Assembly: GCA_963662965.1 (NCBI GenBank)
Contig: OY759970.1
Location: 2,108,001 to 2,172,000, forward strand
DNA: 64,000 bases
Reading direction: 5' to 3'
From: DTWD01 sp963662965
Lineage (GTDB): Bacteria; Acidobacteriota; Vicinamibacteria; Vicinamibacterales; UBA8438
Shown in pieces: positions 52,069 to 59,866 of this stretch. Position 1 is the first letter of the stretch. Each line of letters opens with the position of its first letter. The notes beneath the pieces were generated by a model that ran no database searches, was not told where the DNA came from, and saw nothing but the letters and a program-made list of their open reading frames with translations. Position numbers and translations under genes: made by a program.

Positions 52069-54525
52069 ATGAAGAACCGTCTCGTCATTGTCGGGATTGC
52101 CACGGTGCTCGTGGTGACCGGGTTTGGGGTTCTACGCGCCGCTGAGCCGCGGCTCGAGCAGACAGCGATGTCGAGCGCGGCCGAGCTGGCGGCGCATCGA
52201 GCGCTACTCGACCGGTACTGCGTGGGCTGTCACAACGAACGGACGGTGGGTGGGCGCGATGCGCCGGCCTCGCCACTCGTCAGCCAGCTTCGCGCCGTCG
52301 GCCTGACGCTCGACACGATGGAGGTCGGCGATGTCGGCGCGCATGCGGACAAGTGGGAAGCGGTGGTCCGCAAGCTGCGGGGTGGGGTGATGCCGCCGGC
52401 CCGCCGGCCGCGTCCCGACCAAGAGACGCTGGAGCCGTTCCTGACCTGGCTCGAGGGTGAGCTCGACCGGTCGTGGGCCGAGACTCGCGACCCCGGCCGG
52501 ACCGCCACCTTCCATCGGCTCAACCGCACCGAATACCGCAACGCGATCCGCGACCTCTTTGACATCGAGATCGACGCCGTCGACTTTCTTCCGGCCGACG
52601 ACTCGAGCTTCGGCTTCGACAACATCGGCGGCGTGCTGAAGATGTCGCAGTCGCTGATGGAGCGCTACCTGAACGCCGCGCGGACCATCAGCCGTCTGGC
52701 CGTCGGCAGCCCGCTGCCGGCGACGACCGCGCATACGTATCAGGCGGCGCAAGACTTGCCGCAGCATGGTCGAGTCGACGCGCTGCCGTTCGGCACACGC
52801 GGCGGGCTCTATGTCAAGCATCTCTTTCCGCGGGACGCCGATTACGACGTCCGGATCGAGCTGACCGGCACACGCGGCCTCCAGGAGAACCACGACCTCG
52901 AGATAACCGTCGACGGCGAGCCGGTGAAGCTGGTCACGCTCGGGCCGCAGCCGGAGGGTGAGCGCGTCAACCCCTACGCGACGGCGTCGAACATCGACTT
53001 CCGCCTCACGGTCGCGAGCGGTCCCCGTGAGGTCGGCGTCACCTTCTTCAAGAAGCCGTCGGCACTGGTCGAGCAGGTGCGGGAGCCGTTCCCGAACCCG
53101 CGCGTCGCCGGCAATACGGGTGGGCTCGCCGGCGCGCAGCCGTTCGTGCGGAGTGTGACCATCACCGGCCCCTACGACGCGACCGGCGTCGGCGAGACGC
53201 CGTCGCGCGCGCGTATCTTTACGTGCCGTCCGTCTCCGGCGATGACCGACGACGATGCCCGGTGCGCCGGTGAGATCCTGACGTCGCTGGCCCGCCGCGC
53301 GTACCGTCATCCGATTGATGACGCCGACGCGGAGCTCCAGATTCTCCTCGATTTCTACCGCGAGGGTCGCGGTGCCGACGGCAGCGGGAGCTTCGACGAG
53401 GGTATCGAGCTGGCGATCCGGCGCCTGCTCGTCAGCCCGGAGTTCCTGTATCGCATCGAGGCCGACCCGGCCGGCGTGGCGCGCGACGTGCCCTATCGCG
53501 TGAGCGACTTCGAGCTCGCCTCACGTCTGTCGTTCTTTCTCTGGAGCAGCATTCCCGACGACGCGTTGCTCGATCTCGCGGAGAACGGGCGCCTCAGTGA
53601 TCCGGCTGAGCTCGGCCGGCAGGTTCGCCGGATGGTGGCCGATCCGCGGTCGGAAACGCTGACGACCAACTTCGCCGCGCAGTGGCTGCAGTTGCGCAAC
53701 CTCGAGTCAATCGTGCGACCCGGCGATCCGTTTTCGGTCGCCTTCGACGAGTCGCTGCGTCAGGCGATGCTGCGGGAGACCGAGCTGTTCTTCGACAGCA
53801 TCGTCCGCGAGGACCGGAGCGTGGTCGAGCTGTTGACCGCCAAATACACGTTCCTCAACGAGCGACTGGCGGAGCACTACGGCATCTCCGAGGTGAGCGG
53901 CAGCCACTTCCGCCGCGTCGAGCTTCGGGCGGACAACCCGCGCGCGGGGATCCTCGGCCACGGCAGCGTCTTGACGCTGACATCGCACGCGATCCGGACC
54001 TCCCCCGTGCTGCGCGGCAAGTGGATCTTGAACAACATCCTCGGGACGCCGCCACCGGATCCACCGCCCAACGTGCCGGCGCTCAACGACCAGCGGACCC
54101 AGACGAAGCGTCCGACGCTCCGCGCGCGGATGGAGCAGCATCGGAGCAACCCGATCTGCGCCGCCTGCCACTCGGTGATCGACCCGACCGGCTTTGCGCT
54201 CGAGAACTTCGACGCGATCGGGCGCTGGCGCGAGGTCGACGTGTCGTTCAATGAGATCGACGCGTCAGGCGTGCTCCCCGACGGCCGGTCGTTCGACGGC
54301 GTCGTCGAGATGCGCGCCCGGCTGACGGAAAATCCCGAACAGTTCGTCACCACCGTGACCGAGAAGCTGATGACCTATGCGCTCGGTCGCGGGGTCGACT
54401 ATTACGACATGCCGACGCTGCGTCGTATCGTGCGCGACGCGGCGGCGGACGACTACCGCTTCCAGTCGGTCATTCTCGGCATCGTCACGAGTGACCAGTT
54501 CCTGATGAGGAGATCGCAGTCATGA
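52069..54525 (+). CDS. DUF1592 haem-c protein, cassette 4
   Basis: A protein of 818 residues: signal peptide (LVIVGIATVLVVTGFGVLRA), CVGCH at 51-55, DUF1587 (HRLNRTEYRNAIRDLFDIEI), beta-rich middle, DUF1595, DUF1592 (LASRLSFFLWSS), DUF1588 with CAACH at 697-701, and DUF1585. It has an extra ~15-residue loop after the first haem site (TVGGRDAPASPLVSQLRAVG). The ATG at 52069 opens the signal peptide; TTG 52051 is the only in-frame alternative. ATGA overlap with the next gene. Confidence 0.9.
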   Translation: MKNRLVIVGIATVLVVTGFGVLRAAEPRLEQTAMSSAAELAAHRALLDRYCVGCHNERTVGGRDAPASPLVSQLRAVGLTLDTMEVGDVGAHADKWEAVVRKLRGGVMPPARRPRPDQETLEPFLTWLEGELDRSWAETRDPGRTATFHRLNRTEYRNAIRDLFDIEIDAVDFLPADDSSFGFDNIGGVLKMSQSLMERYLNAARTISRLAVGSPLPATTAHTYQAAQDLPQHGRVDALPFGTRGGLYVKHLFPRDADYDVRIELTGTRGLQENHDLEITVDGEPVKLVTLGPQPEGERVNPYATASNIDFRLTVASGPREVGVTFFKKPSALVEQVREPFPNPRVAGNTGGLAGAQPFVRSVTITGPYDATGVGETPSRARIFTCRPSPAMTDDDARCAGEILTSLARRAYRHPIDDADAELQILLDFYREGRGADGSGSFDEGIELAIRRLLVSPEFLYRIEADPAGVARDVPYRVSDFELASRLSFFLWSSIPDDALLDLAENGRLSDPAELGRQVRRMVADPRSETLTTNFAAQWLQLRNLESIVRPGDPFSVAFDESLRQAMLRETELFFDSIVREDRSVVELLTAKYTFLNERLAEHYGISEVSGSHFRRVELRADNPRAGILGHGSVLTLTSHAIRTSPVLRGKWILNNILGTPPPDPPPNVPALNDQRTQTKRPTLRARMEQHRSNPICAACHSVIDPTGFALENFDAIGRWREVDVSFNEIDASGVLPDGRSFDGVVEMRARLTENPEQFVTTVTEKLMTYALGRGVDYYDMPTLRRIVRDAAADDYRFQSVILGIVTSDQFLMRRSQS

Positions 54526-55865
54526 TCGTCACCAAGCTATCTCTTTCTCGCCGGACCGTGTTGCGCGGCCTTGGGGCCACGGTCGCCTTGCCGCTGCTCG
54601 ATGCGATGGTGCCGGCCCTCTCCGCGGCCGCGCAGACGGCGGCGACGCCGGTGCCGCGGCTCGCGTTCTTCTACGTGCCGAACGGGATGTTTCCCCCGAA
54701 CTTCCACCCGAAGGGCGCCGGCGGGTCGAACTTCGATCTGAGCCCGCTGCTGCAGCCGCTCGCCGCCTACCGCGACCAGATGACGGTGATCACCGGGCTG
54801 AGCAACTCGGGCGTCCTGAGTCCGAACGAAGGGGGCGGCGTACATACCCGCGCCCACGGTGGGTGGCTCAACGGCGTCCTGCCGAAGCGGACCGAAGGCG
54901 CCGACATTCAAGCCGGGAAGACGATCGACCAGTATGCGGCCGACACGCTCGGCGCCGATACGTCGCTGCGCTCCCTCGAGCTGACCACCGAGTCGAACTA
55001 TCAGGTCGGCAACTGCGAGAACGGTTATAGCTGCGCGTATCTCAACTCGACGTCGTGGCTGACGCCGACGACGCCGCTCCCGCACGAGCGAGACCCGCGC
55101 GTCCTTTTCCAGCGGCTGTTTGGTGACGGCGGCAGCGTCGAGGCGCGGCTCGCCCAGATGCGGACCGACCGGAGCATCCTCGACTCGGTCGTCGAAAGCG
55201 TCCAGAGACTCGAGCGACAGGTCGGGCGGCAGGACCAGGCGATGGTCGACGAGTACCTCTCATCGATTCGGGAGATCGAGCGCCGCATCCAGCGCACCGA
55301 AGTGAACAACGAGTCGACCCCGTTGCCGCAGGTCGACCAGCCGGCCGGCGTGCCGGAGGAGTACGACGAGCACGTCGGGCTGCTGCAGGACATGCTGGTG
55401 CTGGCGTTTCAGGCCGACATCACGCGGGTCAGCTGCATGCAGATGGCGCGCGAGCAGAGCGGGCGGACCTACCCGAACATCGGCGTGCCGGAGGCGCACC
55501 ACTCGGTGTCGCACCACCAGCAGCATCCGCACAATATCGCGCAGTACACCAAGATCAGCCAGCATCAGCTCGGGCTCTTCGCGAAGCTGGTCGAGAAGAT
55601 GCGGAACACGCCGGACGGCGACGGCACGCTGCTCGACCACAGCATTCTGCTGCACGGCGCCGGGATGGGCGACGGCGATCAGCACACGCCGTACAACCTG
55701 CCGATCACGTTGATGGGCGGCGGCTGCGGGCAGCTCGAAGGCAACCGGCATCTCGTCTACGACCTGCACACGCCGTTCATGAACCTCGGCCTGTCGCTGC
55801 TCGAAAAGGTCGACGTAAAGGTCGACAAGATCGCGGACAGCACCGGGCCGCTGACGGGGGTGTAG
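54522..55865 (+). CDS. DUF1552 Tat-exported protein, cassette 4
   Basis: A protein of 447 residues with a twin-arginine signal (LSRRTVLRGLGATVALPLLD). CX5C is GNCENGYSC and the His motif is HHSVSHH. Other shared blocks are VFYVPNGM-like N-terminal sequence, EGADIQAGKTIDQYAA and the C-terminal KVDKIADSTGPL. Coupled upstream by ATGA with AGGAG ahead; the ankyrin gene begins five bases after its stop. Confidence 0.92.
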   Translation: MIVTKLSLSRRTVLRGLGATVALPLLDAMVPALSAAAQTAATPVPRLAFFYVPNGMFPPNFHPKGAGGSNFDLSPLLQPLAAYRDQMTVITGLSNSGVLSPNEGGGVHTRAHGGWLNGVLPKRTEGADIQAGKTIDQYAADTLGADTSLRSLELTTESNYQVGNCENGYSCAYLNSTSWLTPTTPLPHERDPRVLFQRLFGDGGSVEARLAQMRTDRSILDSVVESVQRLERQVGRQDQAMVDEYLSSIREIERRIQRTEVNNESTPLPQVDQPAGVPEEYDEHVGLLQDMLVLAFQADITRVSCMQMAREQSGRTYPNIGVPEAHHSVSHHQQHPHNIAQYTKISQHQLGLFAKLVEKMRNTPDGDGTLLDHSILLHGAGMGDGDQHTPYNLPITLMGGGCGQLEGNRHLVYDLHTPFMNLGLSLLEKVDVKVDKIADSTGPLTGV

Positions 55866-55870
55866 GTAAC

Positions 55871-57508
55871 ATGAACCGGAAGTCACGACTCACATTCTTG
55901 ATTGCTGTGGCCGGGGTGGGCGTGGCGGGCCTGTCCGCCGTAGCCTTGGCGAAGGCGGGGGACGCGCCGCTGATCGAGGCGGTGAAAAACGTCGACGTCG
56001 AGGCGGTCGAGGCGCTCCTGAACAAAGCCCCACCAGCCGACGTCAACCAGACTGTCCCCGACGGAGCAACGGCGCTGCACTGGGCGGTGCATCGCGACGA
56101 CGTGCAGCTGGTGCGTCTCCTGGTTGACGCCGGCGCCGACGTGGTGGTGACGAACCGATACGGCGTGCAGCCGATTGCCCTCGCGGCGGAGAACGGCAAT
56201 GCCGAGATCCTCGGAGCGTTGCTCGATGCCGGTGCCGATCCGAACGCCACGCTGTCCGAGGGCGAGACGGTGCTGATGACGGCGGCACGCAACGGCAACG
56301 CCGAGGCGATCCGCGTCCTGCTCGTCCGCGGGGCCGATCCGAACGCGCGTGACAGCTTCCGCGGCCAAACCGCGCTGATGTGCGCGGCGGCCCGCAACAA
56401 CGCGGCGGCGGTACATGCGCTGGCCGAGCTGGGTGCCGACATCGGCGCCACGACGGATGGTCCCGAGCTCCGCCGCCGCGGCAGCTATTTGTTCAACGCG
56501 CCGCAGCCGACCGGGTTCAGCGCGTCGATGTTCGCGGCTCGCGGCGGCCACCTTGATGCGCTCCAGGTGCTGCTCGAGGCGGGCGCCGGCGTCAACGAGA
56601 CGTTGTCCGACCGCCAGACGGCGCTCATCGTCGCCGTCGCGAACGCCAATTGGACGGTCGCCGACTACCTGCTCGATCGCGGCGCGGATCCGAACCTCGC
56701 CGGGGCCGGCTGGAACGCGCTGCATCAGATCGCTCGTGCGCGACGGATGAACTGCTGCTTCGGGTTTCCGGGCGCCATTCCGACCGGCAGCATCGACAGC
56801 ATCGACGTCCTGAAGAAGATGATCGCCAAAGGTGGCGACATCAATGCTCGGATGACGGTCAACGGGATGAAGGACGGGCAGCGTAATCGGCTGAACCGCC
56901 TTGGCGCGACGCCGTTCTTTCTGTCGTCGAAGGTCACCGATACCGAGGCGATGGCGGTCTGGATCGACGCCGGCGCGGATCCGCTCATTCCGAATGCCGA
57001 CGGCACCACCCCCTTGATGGTGGCGGCCGGACTCGCGCTTTGGAACCCGGGCGAGGACGGCGGATCGTTACTGGGCCAGGAAGACGAAGTGCTCGAAGCG
57101 GTGAAGATATTGGTGGAGCTCGGCAACGACGTCAACGCCGTCAACTACCGCGGCGAAACACCGTTGCACGGCGCCGCGTTCCGCGGGGCGAACAACGTCG
57201 TCGAGTACTTGGTCGAGCGGGGCGCCAACCTCGATGCACGCACCGACCGCGGGTATTCCCCGCTCGCCATTGCCGACGGCTTGAGCTACTCCGATTTCTA
57301 CAAATCGCAGAAGCAGACGGCGAAGCTGCTCCAGGAGCTGATGACGGCGCGCGGGATCTCGACCGAGAGCGAGGGACACAGCATTCCGGGCTCGGTCTGC
57401 TTCGACTGTCTGCAGACGCGTCGCGACCAGATCGAGGCGCGGCAGAAATGGGAAGCCGAGCTGGAAGCGGAGTTCAAGGCGAAGCTCGCGGCCGAGCAGG
57501 AGCCGTAG
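55871..57508 (+). CDS. secreted ankyrin-repeat protein, cassette 4
   Basis: A protein of 545 residues: signal peptide (about 1-30, LIAVAGVGVAGLSAVALAKA), about ten ankyrin repeats (GATALHWAVHRDDVQLVRLL and following), the family insert in modified form (NALHQIARARRMNCCFGFPG, then NRLNRLGATPFFLSSKVTDT) and an extra C-terminal tail with CFDC followed by a charged helix (RDQIEARQKWEAELEAEFKA). The Cys pairs CC (insert) and CxxC (tail) are peculiar to this copy. Five bases after DUF1552, so one operon. Confidence 0.88.
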   Translation: MNRKSRLTFLIAVAGVGVAGLSAVALAKAGDAPLIEAVKNVDVEAVEALLNKAPPADVNQTVPDGATALHWAVHRDDVQLVRLLVDAGADVVVTNRYGVQPIALAAENGNAEILGALLDAGADPNATLSEGETVLMTAARNGNAEAIRVLLVRGADPNARDSFRGQTALMCAAARNNAAAVHALAELGADIGATTDGPELRRRGSYLFNAPQPTGFSASMFAARGGHLDALQVLLEAGAGVNETLSDRQTALIVAVANANWTVADYLLDRGADPNLAGAGWNALHQIARARRMNCCFGFPGAIPTGSIDSIDVLKKMIAKGGDINARMTVNGMKDGQRNRLNRLGATPFFLSSKVTDTEAMAVWIDAGADPLIPNADGTTPLMVAAGLALWNPGEDGGSLLGQEDEVLEAVKILVELGNDVNAVNYRGETPLHGAAFRGANNVVEYLVERGANLDARTDRGYSPLAIADGLSYSDFYKSQKQTAKLLQELMTARGISTESEGHSIPGSVCFDCLQTRRDQIEARQKWEAELEAEFKAKLAAEQEP

Positions 57509-57826
57509 GCGCAGGCAAGATACTCCATACGCGGCGAGCAACAGCTATTCAGCAGCGGCGCGTGCCACTGCAACCCGCAGCCGGGTTCTTCGACGGACAC
57601 GGATCACAGGGCGCAGGCTCGTCCGCTGGCGGCTCCGGCGAAGTTTTCGGCCGTGCGGACGTCGGCGGGCCTCATGGCGTCCTGCGCGACCCCCCGACCG
57701 TGCCTGCGCGCTCGACCTGACTTTCGCCCCAAAGCCGGCGCGTTTCTGACCATGTCTCGGCGTGAGAGCCTGGGTCAGGAGACAGGTGTTTGATGGGACG
57801 CAGAATCGGCGCGCGCGCCGCCACAG
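57509..57826. other. non-coding stretch after cassette 4
   Basis: About 320 bases of GC-rich DNA without a convincing gene, promoter or strong hairpin. Short open frames here have no family likeness. It borders two truncated minus-strand fragments and probably belongs to the same decayed zone. Confidence 0.4.
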
Positions 57827-58087
57827 CTACGGGACGGGCACCCGCTGGTTCAGCTCCTCGAACCCGTTCTTCGCCCGAGCGTCCTCTCTTAACTCTTGGA
57901 CAAAGGTTCCAGCGTCAAACACCGACACCCTCGTCAAGTCGTTCGACCCGAGTTGACCCCCGCCATTGATTGAAATGAACGACTGCACCTGAGCAGCCGC
58001 ATCGGTGACAACGGGCGAACCCAGAGTAGCCGCTAGGGTCAGCGCGAGCGTGAAACGGTCTGGTCGGCCGAAATGTGAATGAGTCAT
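57827..58087 (-). pseudogene. secreted beta-barrel-like protein, N-terminal remnant
   Basis: From ATG 58087, 86 residues: signal peptide (RFTLALTLAATLGSPVVTDA) then VQSFISINGGGQLGSNDLTR and VSVFDAGTFVQELREDA, like the first strands of an outer-membrane beta-barrel. It stops at 57827 with no barrel body, so the 3' part is lost. No clear ribosome site is seen. The kinase fragment lies just upstream on the same strand. Confidence 0.45.
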
Positions 58088-58128
58088 CCACTGCTCATCC
58101 AATTCCTTACGTTCTCCGGCGCAGTAGC

Positions 58129-58203
58129 CTGCCCCATGCCCCCCTCGCCGATGAGGGCGGTGACGTCGTAGTGGCCGAGGTGGTCGCCGATGTTCAGGGC
58201 CAT
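58129..58203 (-). pseudogene. Ser/Thr protein kinase, N-terminal remnant
   Basis: From ATG 58203: MALNIGDHLGHYDVTALIGE then GGMGQ, the start of a bacterial Hanks-type kinase up to its glycine-rich ATP loop (IGEGGMG). After residue 25 the likeness ends (ATAPENVRNW) and the frame stops at 58084. The remainder of the gene (normally 400-900 residues) is absent. Confidence 0.6.
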
Positions 58204-58234
58204 GAAGCTCAGGGACGCGTCATCGGGTCGTGAC

Positions 58235-59239
58235 TCACCGCGAGCCCGACTGGGCGGCGTCCTCCGCTGTACGCGCGCCAGCAAGGATGTTGAACAGGCC
58301 GTAATTGCCTTCGTGACACGCGTATTCGTACAGCGCGCTATCGCTCCTGGTCATGGTCAGCTCGACGCTCCACGGCATCGTCCACGCGGTCGGATCGTCC
58401 ATCGTGAACTCGTAGAGCAGCGTGTCGGCATCGAGACGCCTGAACCGTTCGACTAAACGAAGATGACCACCGGTGGCTTCGAGGAGTTCCATGTTGGGCG
58501 CGGGATGCGCGGTCCCGAGATCCATGAAATTCGCGGTCTCGATCACCAGGGTGTCACCCTCCCACCGGCCCCGCGAGTCGCCTTTCCATTGGCGGATCTC
58601 CTCGGGCAGCGATAGACGGCCGTCCAGCGGCACTAGTCGGACGTCATGCACCATCTCGTTGAGAATCGCCACGTAGCCAGGCCCCTGGAATACCTGGACG
58701 AAGTTGTTGTACGCGCCGGGCAGCATCGGCGGTCCAGAGTTGAACCCCAAAATGCACCGCTCGTCCACGTCTCGGTCCTCAGGACCAGCGTTCCGGTGTC
58801 GCGCGTCCTCGCGGGCCGCCATCCGCGCCTCCCCCTCGCGCGTGTACGGAGGAAGGCGCCCGGCTGGCGGATCGACGATCAGCGACGTGCGTCGCGTGCC
58901 AGCGACCGTCGTGCCGCGGGCGAACCAGAACTGGTTGTAGCTGCCGGGGTCACCTGGTCGCGGCAGCCGATCAACCCGACCCGCGGCGGCCTGCGCCTCC
59001 AGGGCGGCGACGTCTTCGTCGGTGAGGAATTCCTTACCGGCCAACGCGGCGGGGCGTTGCAGGGCCGTCACGGACCCAAAATCCCAGACGCCTTGCAGGT
59101 CCGGGTGACCGTCCGGCGTTCGCGGCACGGACGATGTGTTCGGCGCGGACGGCTGTGCGGTGGCGGAGAAGGGCGCGAGCAACCCGGCCGCTATCACCAT
59201 GACGAGAGCCCGAACGATCGCAACCGGCTGAGCGTTCAT
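58235..59239 (-). CDS. secreted protein of the PDLQGxWD family, copy 2
   Basis: A protein of 334 residues: signal peptide (about 1-28, IVRALVMVIAAGLLAPFSAT), RTPDGHPDLQGVWDFGSVTA, TSLIVDPPAGRLPPYTREGE, LPGAYNNFVQVFQGPGYVAI, DGRLSLPEEIRQWKGDSRGR and YEYACHEGNYGLFNIL. Paralogue of 33626-34618; function unknown. The ATG at 59239 has GGGAGG six bases upstream; the frame is open to 59275. Apparently single-gene. Confidence 0.85.
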   Translation of the reverse strand: MNAQPVAIVRALVMVIAAGLLAPFSATAQPSAPNTSSVPRTPDGHPDLQGVWDFGSVTALQRPAALAGKEFLTDEDVAALEAQAAAGRVDRLPRPGDPGSYNQFWFARGTTVAGTRRTSLIVDPPAGRLPPYTREGEARMAAREDARHRNAGPEDRDVDERCILGFNSGPPMLPGAYNNFVQVFQGPGYVAILNEMVHDVRLVPLDGRLSLPEEIRQWKGDSRGRWEGDTLVIETANFMDLGTAHPAPNMELLEATGGHLRLVERFRRLDADTLLYEFTMDDPTAWTMPWSVELTMTRSDSALYEYACHEGNYGLFNILAGARTAEDAAQSGSR

Positions 59240-59502
59240 CTGACACCTCCCTTTCACCGCGAGCCGCGCGCCCAACGTAAAGTCGCAGCCCCTCGTGTGA
59301 GGATATCCGGGGATTCCTGGCGCTGATTATGCCACCGGCCAGGGTTGATCACGGCCTTGGACGGGCAGACGGTGTGCAACGAGCGGACAGGAAGGGACGG
59401 GGAGGCCGCTATAGGGAGGTTGAGTGCCGCGAATCTCTCAACTGTGGTGCCAGGATGGGCCGAATCGTTTCACAATCGTCTGGGCAATACCGAGAGCGCG
59501 AC

Positions 59503-59697
59503 ATGATAGAGGAATACGAATCAAAGCCGTGCAGCGTTGAGGGATGCCACGGCAAGATGACCTACAGCAACCGCGTGCCTGCACCGGCGGCGGATGCCGT
59601 GGTCGCAGGCAGCGAGATTAACGCTGCCGTCACGCGCCCACAGCCTGGTTGGATCTGCGACAAGAATCCGAGACACGTCAGCACTAGAGCAGCTTAA
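59503..59697 (+). CDS. small cysteine-containing protein, unknown
   Basis: A protein of 64 residues with CSVEGCHGKMTY near the start and a later Cys in GWICDKNPRH: a possible small zinc-binding protein or a degenerate one. The ATG at 59503 is chosen because protein-like composition starts there; the frame is open to 59329 but that part is low quality. No family recognised; context is the decayed zone, so it may be a relic. Confidence 0.45.
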   Translation: MIEEYESKPCSVEGCHGKMTYSNRVPAPAADAVVAGSEINAAVTRPQPGWICDKNPRHVSTRAA

Positions 59698-59775
59698 CTC
59701 TGGAATGTTATCTCGTTGGTTCTTCAGTGCTTTAGCTTGGACACGATGACGGTGTTACGGGGTGTTCGGCGGCAG

Positions 59776-59795
59776 ATTGTTCACAAATTGTTCAC
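59776..59795 (+). repeat. 20-bp direct repeat, left (att-like)
   Basis: ATTGTTCACAAATTGTTCAC, identical to 62670-62689. It contains TTGTTCAC twice. In one plus-strand frame it encodes IVHKLFT, as at the right copy, where it follows an integrase C terminus. Confidence 0.65.
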
Positions 59796-59866
59796 CCGAC
59801 CGCCACCCTCCTGAGATACGGGACCCCGTTGTGGGGTGACGCCGGATACGTTGATGCGGTGGCCTT

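Noticed and set aside
57040..57720. Plus-strand frame overlapping the end of the cassette 4 ankyrin gene
   Set aside because: Arg-rich shadow of the ankyrin gene; no signal or family likeness.
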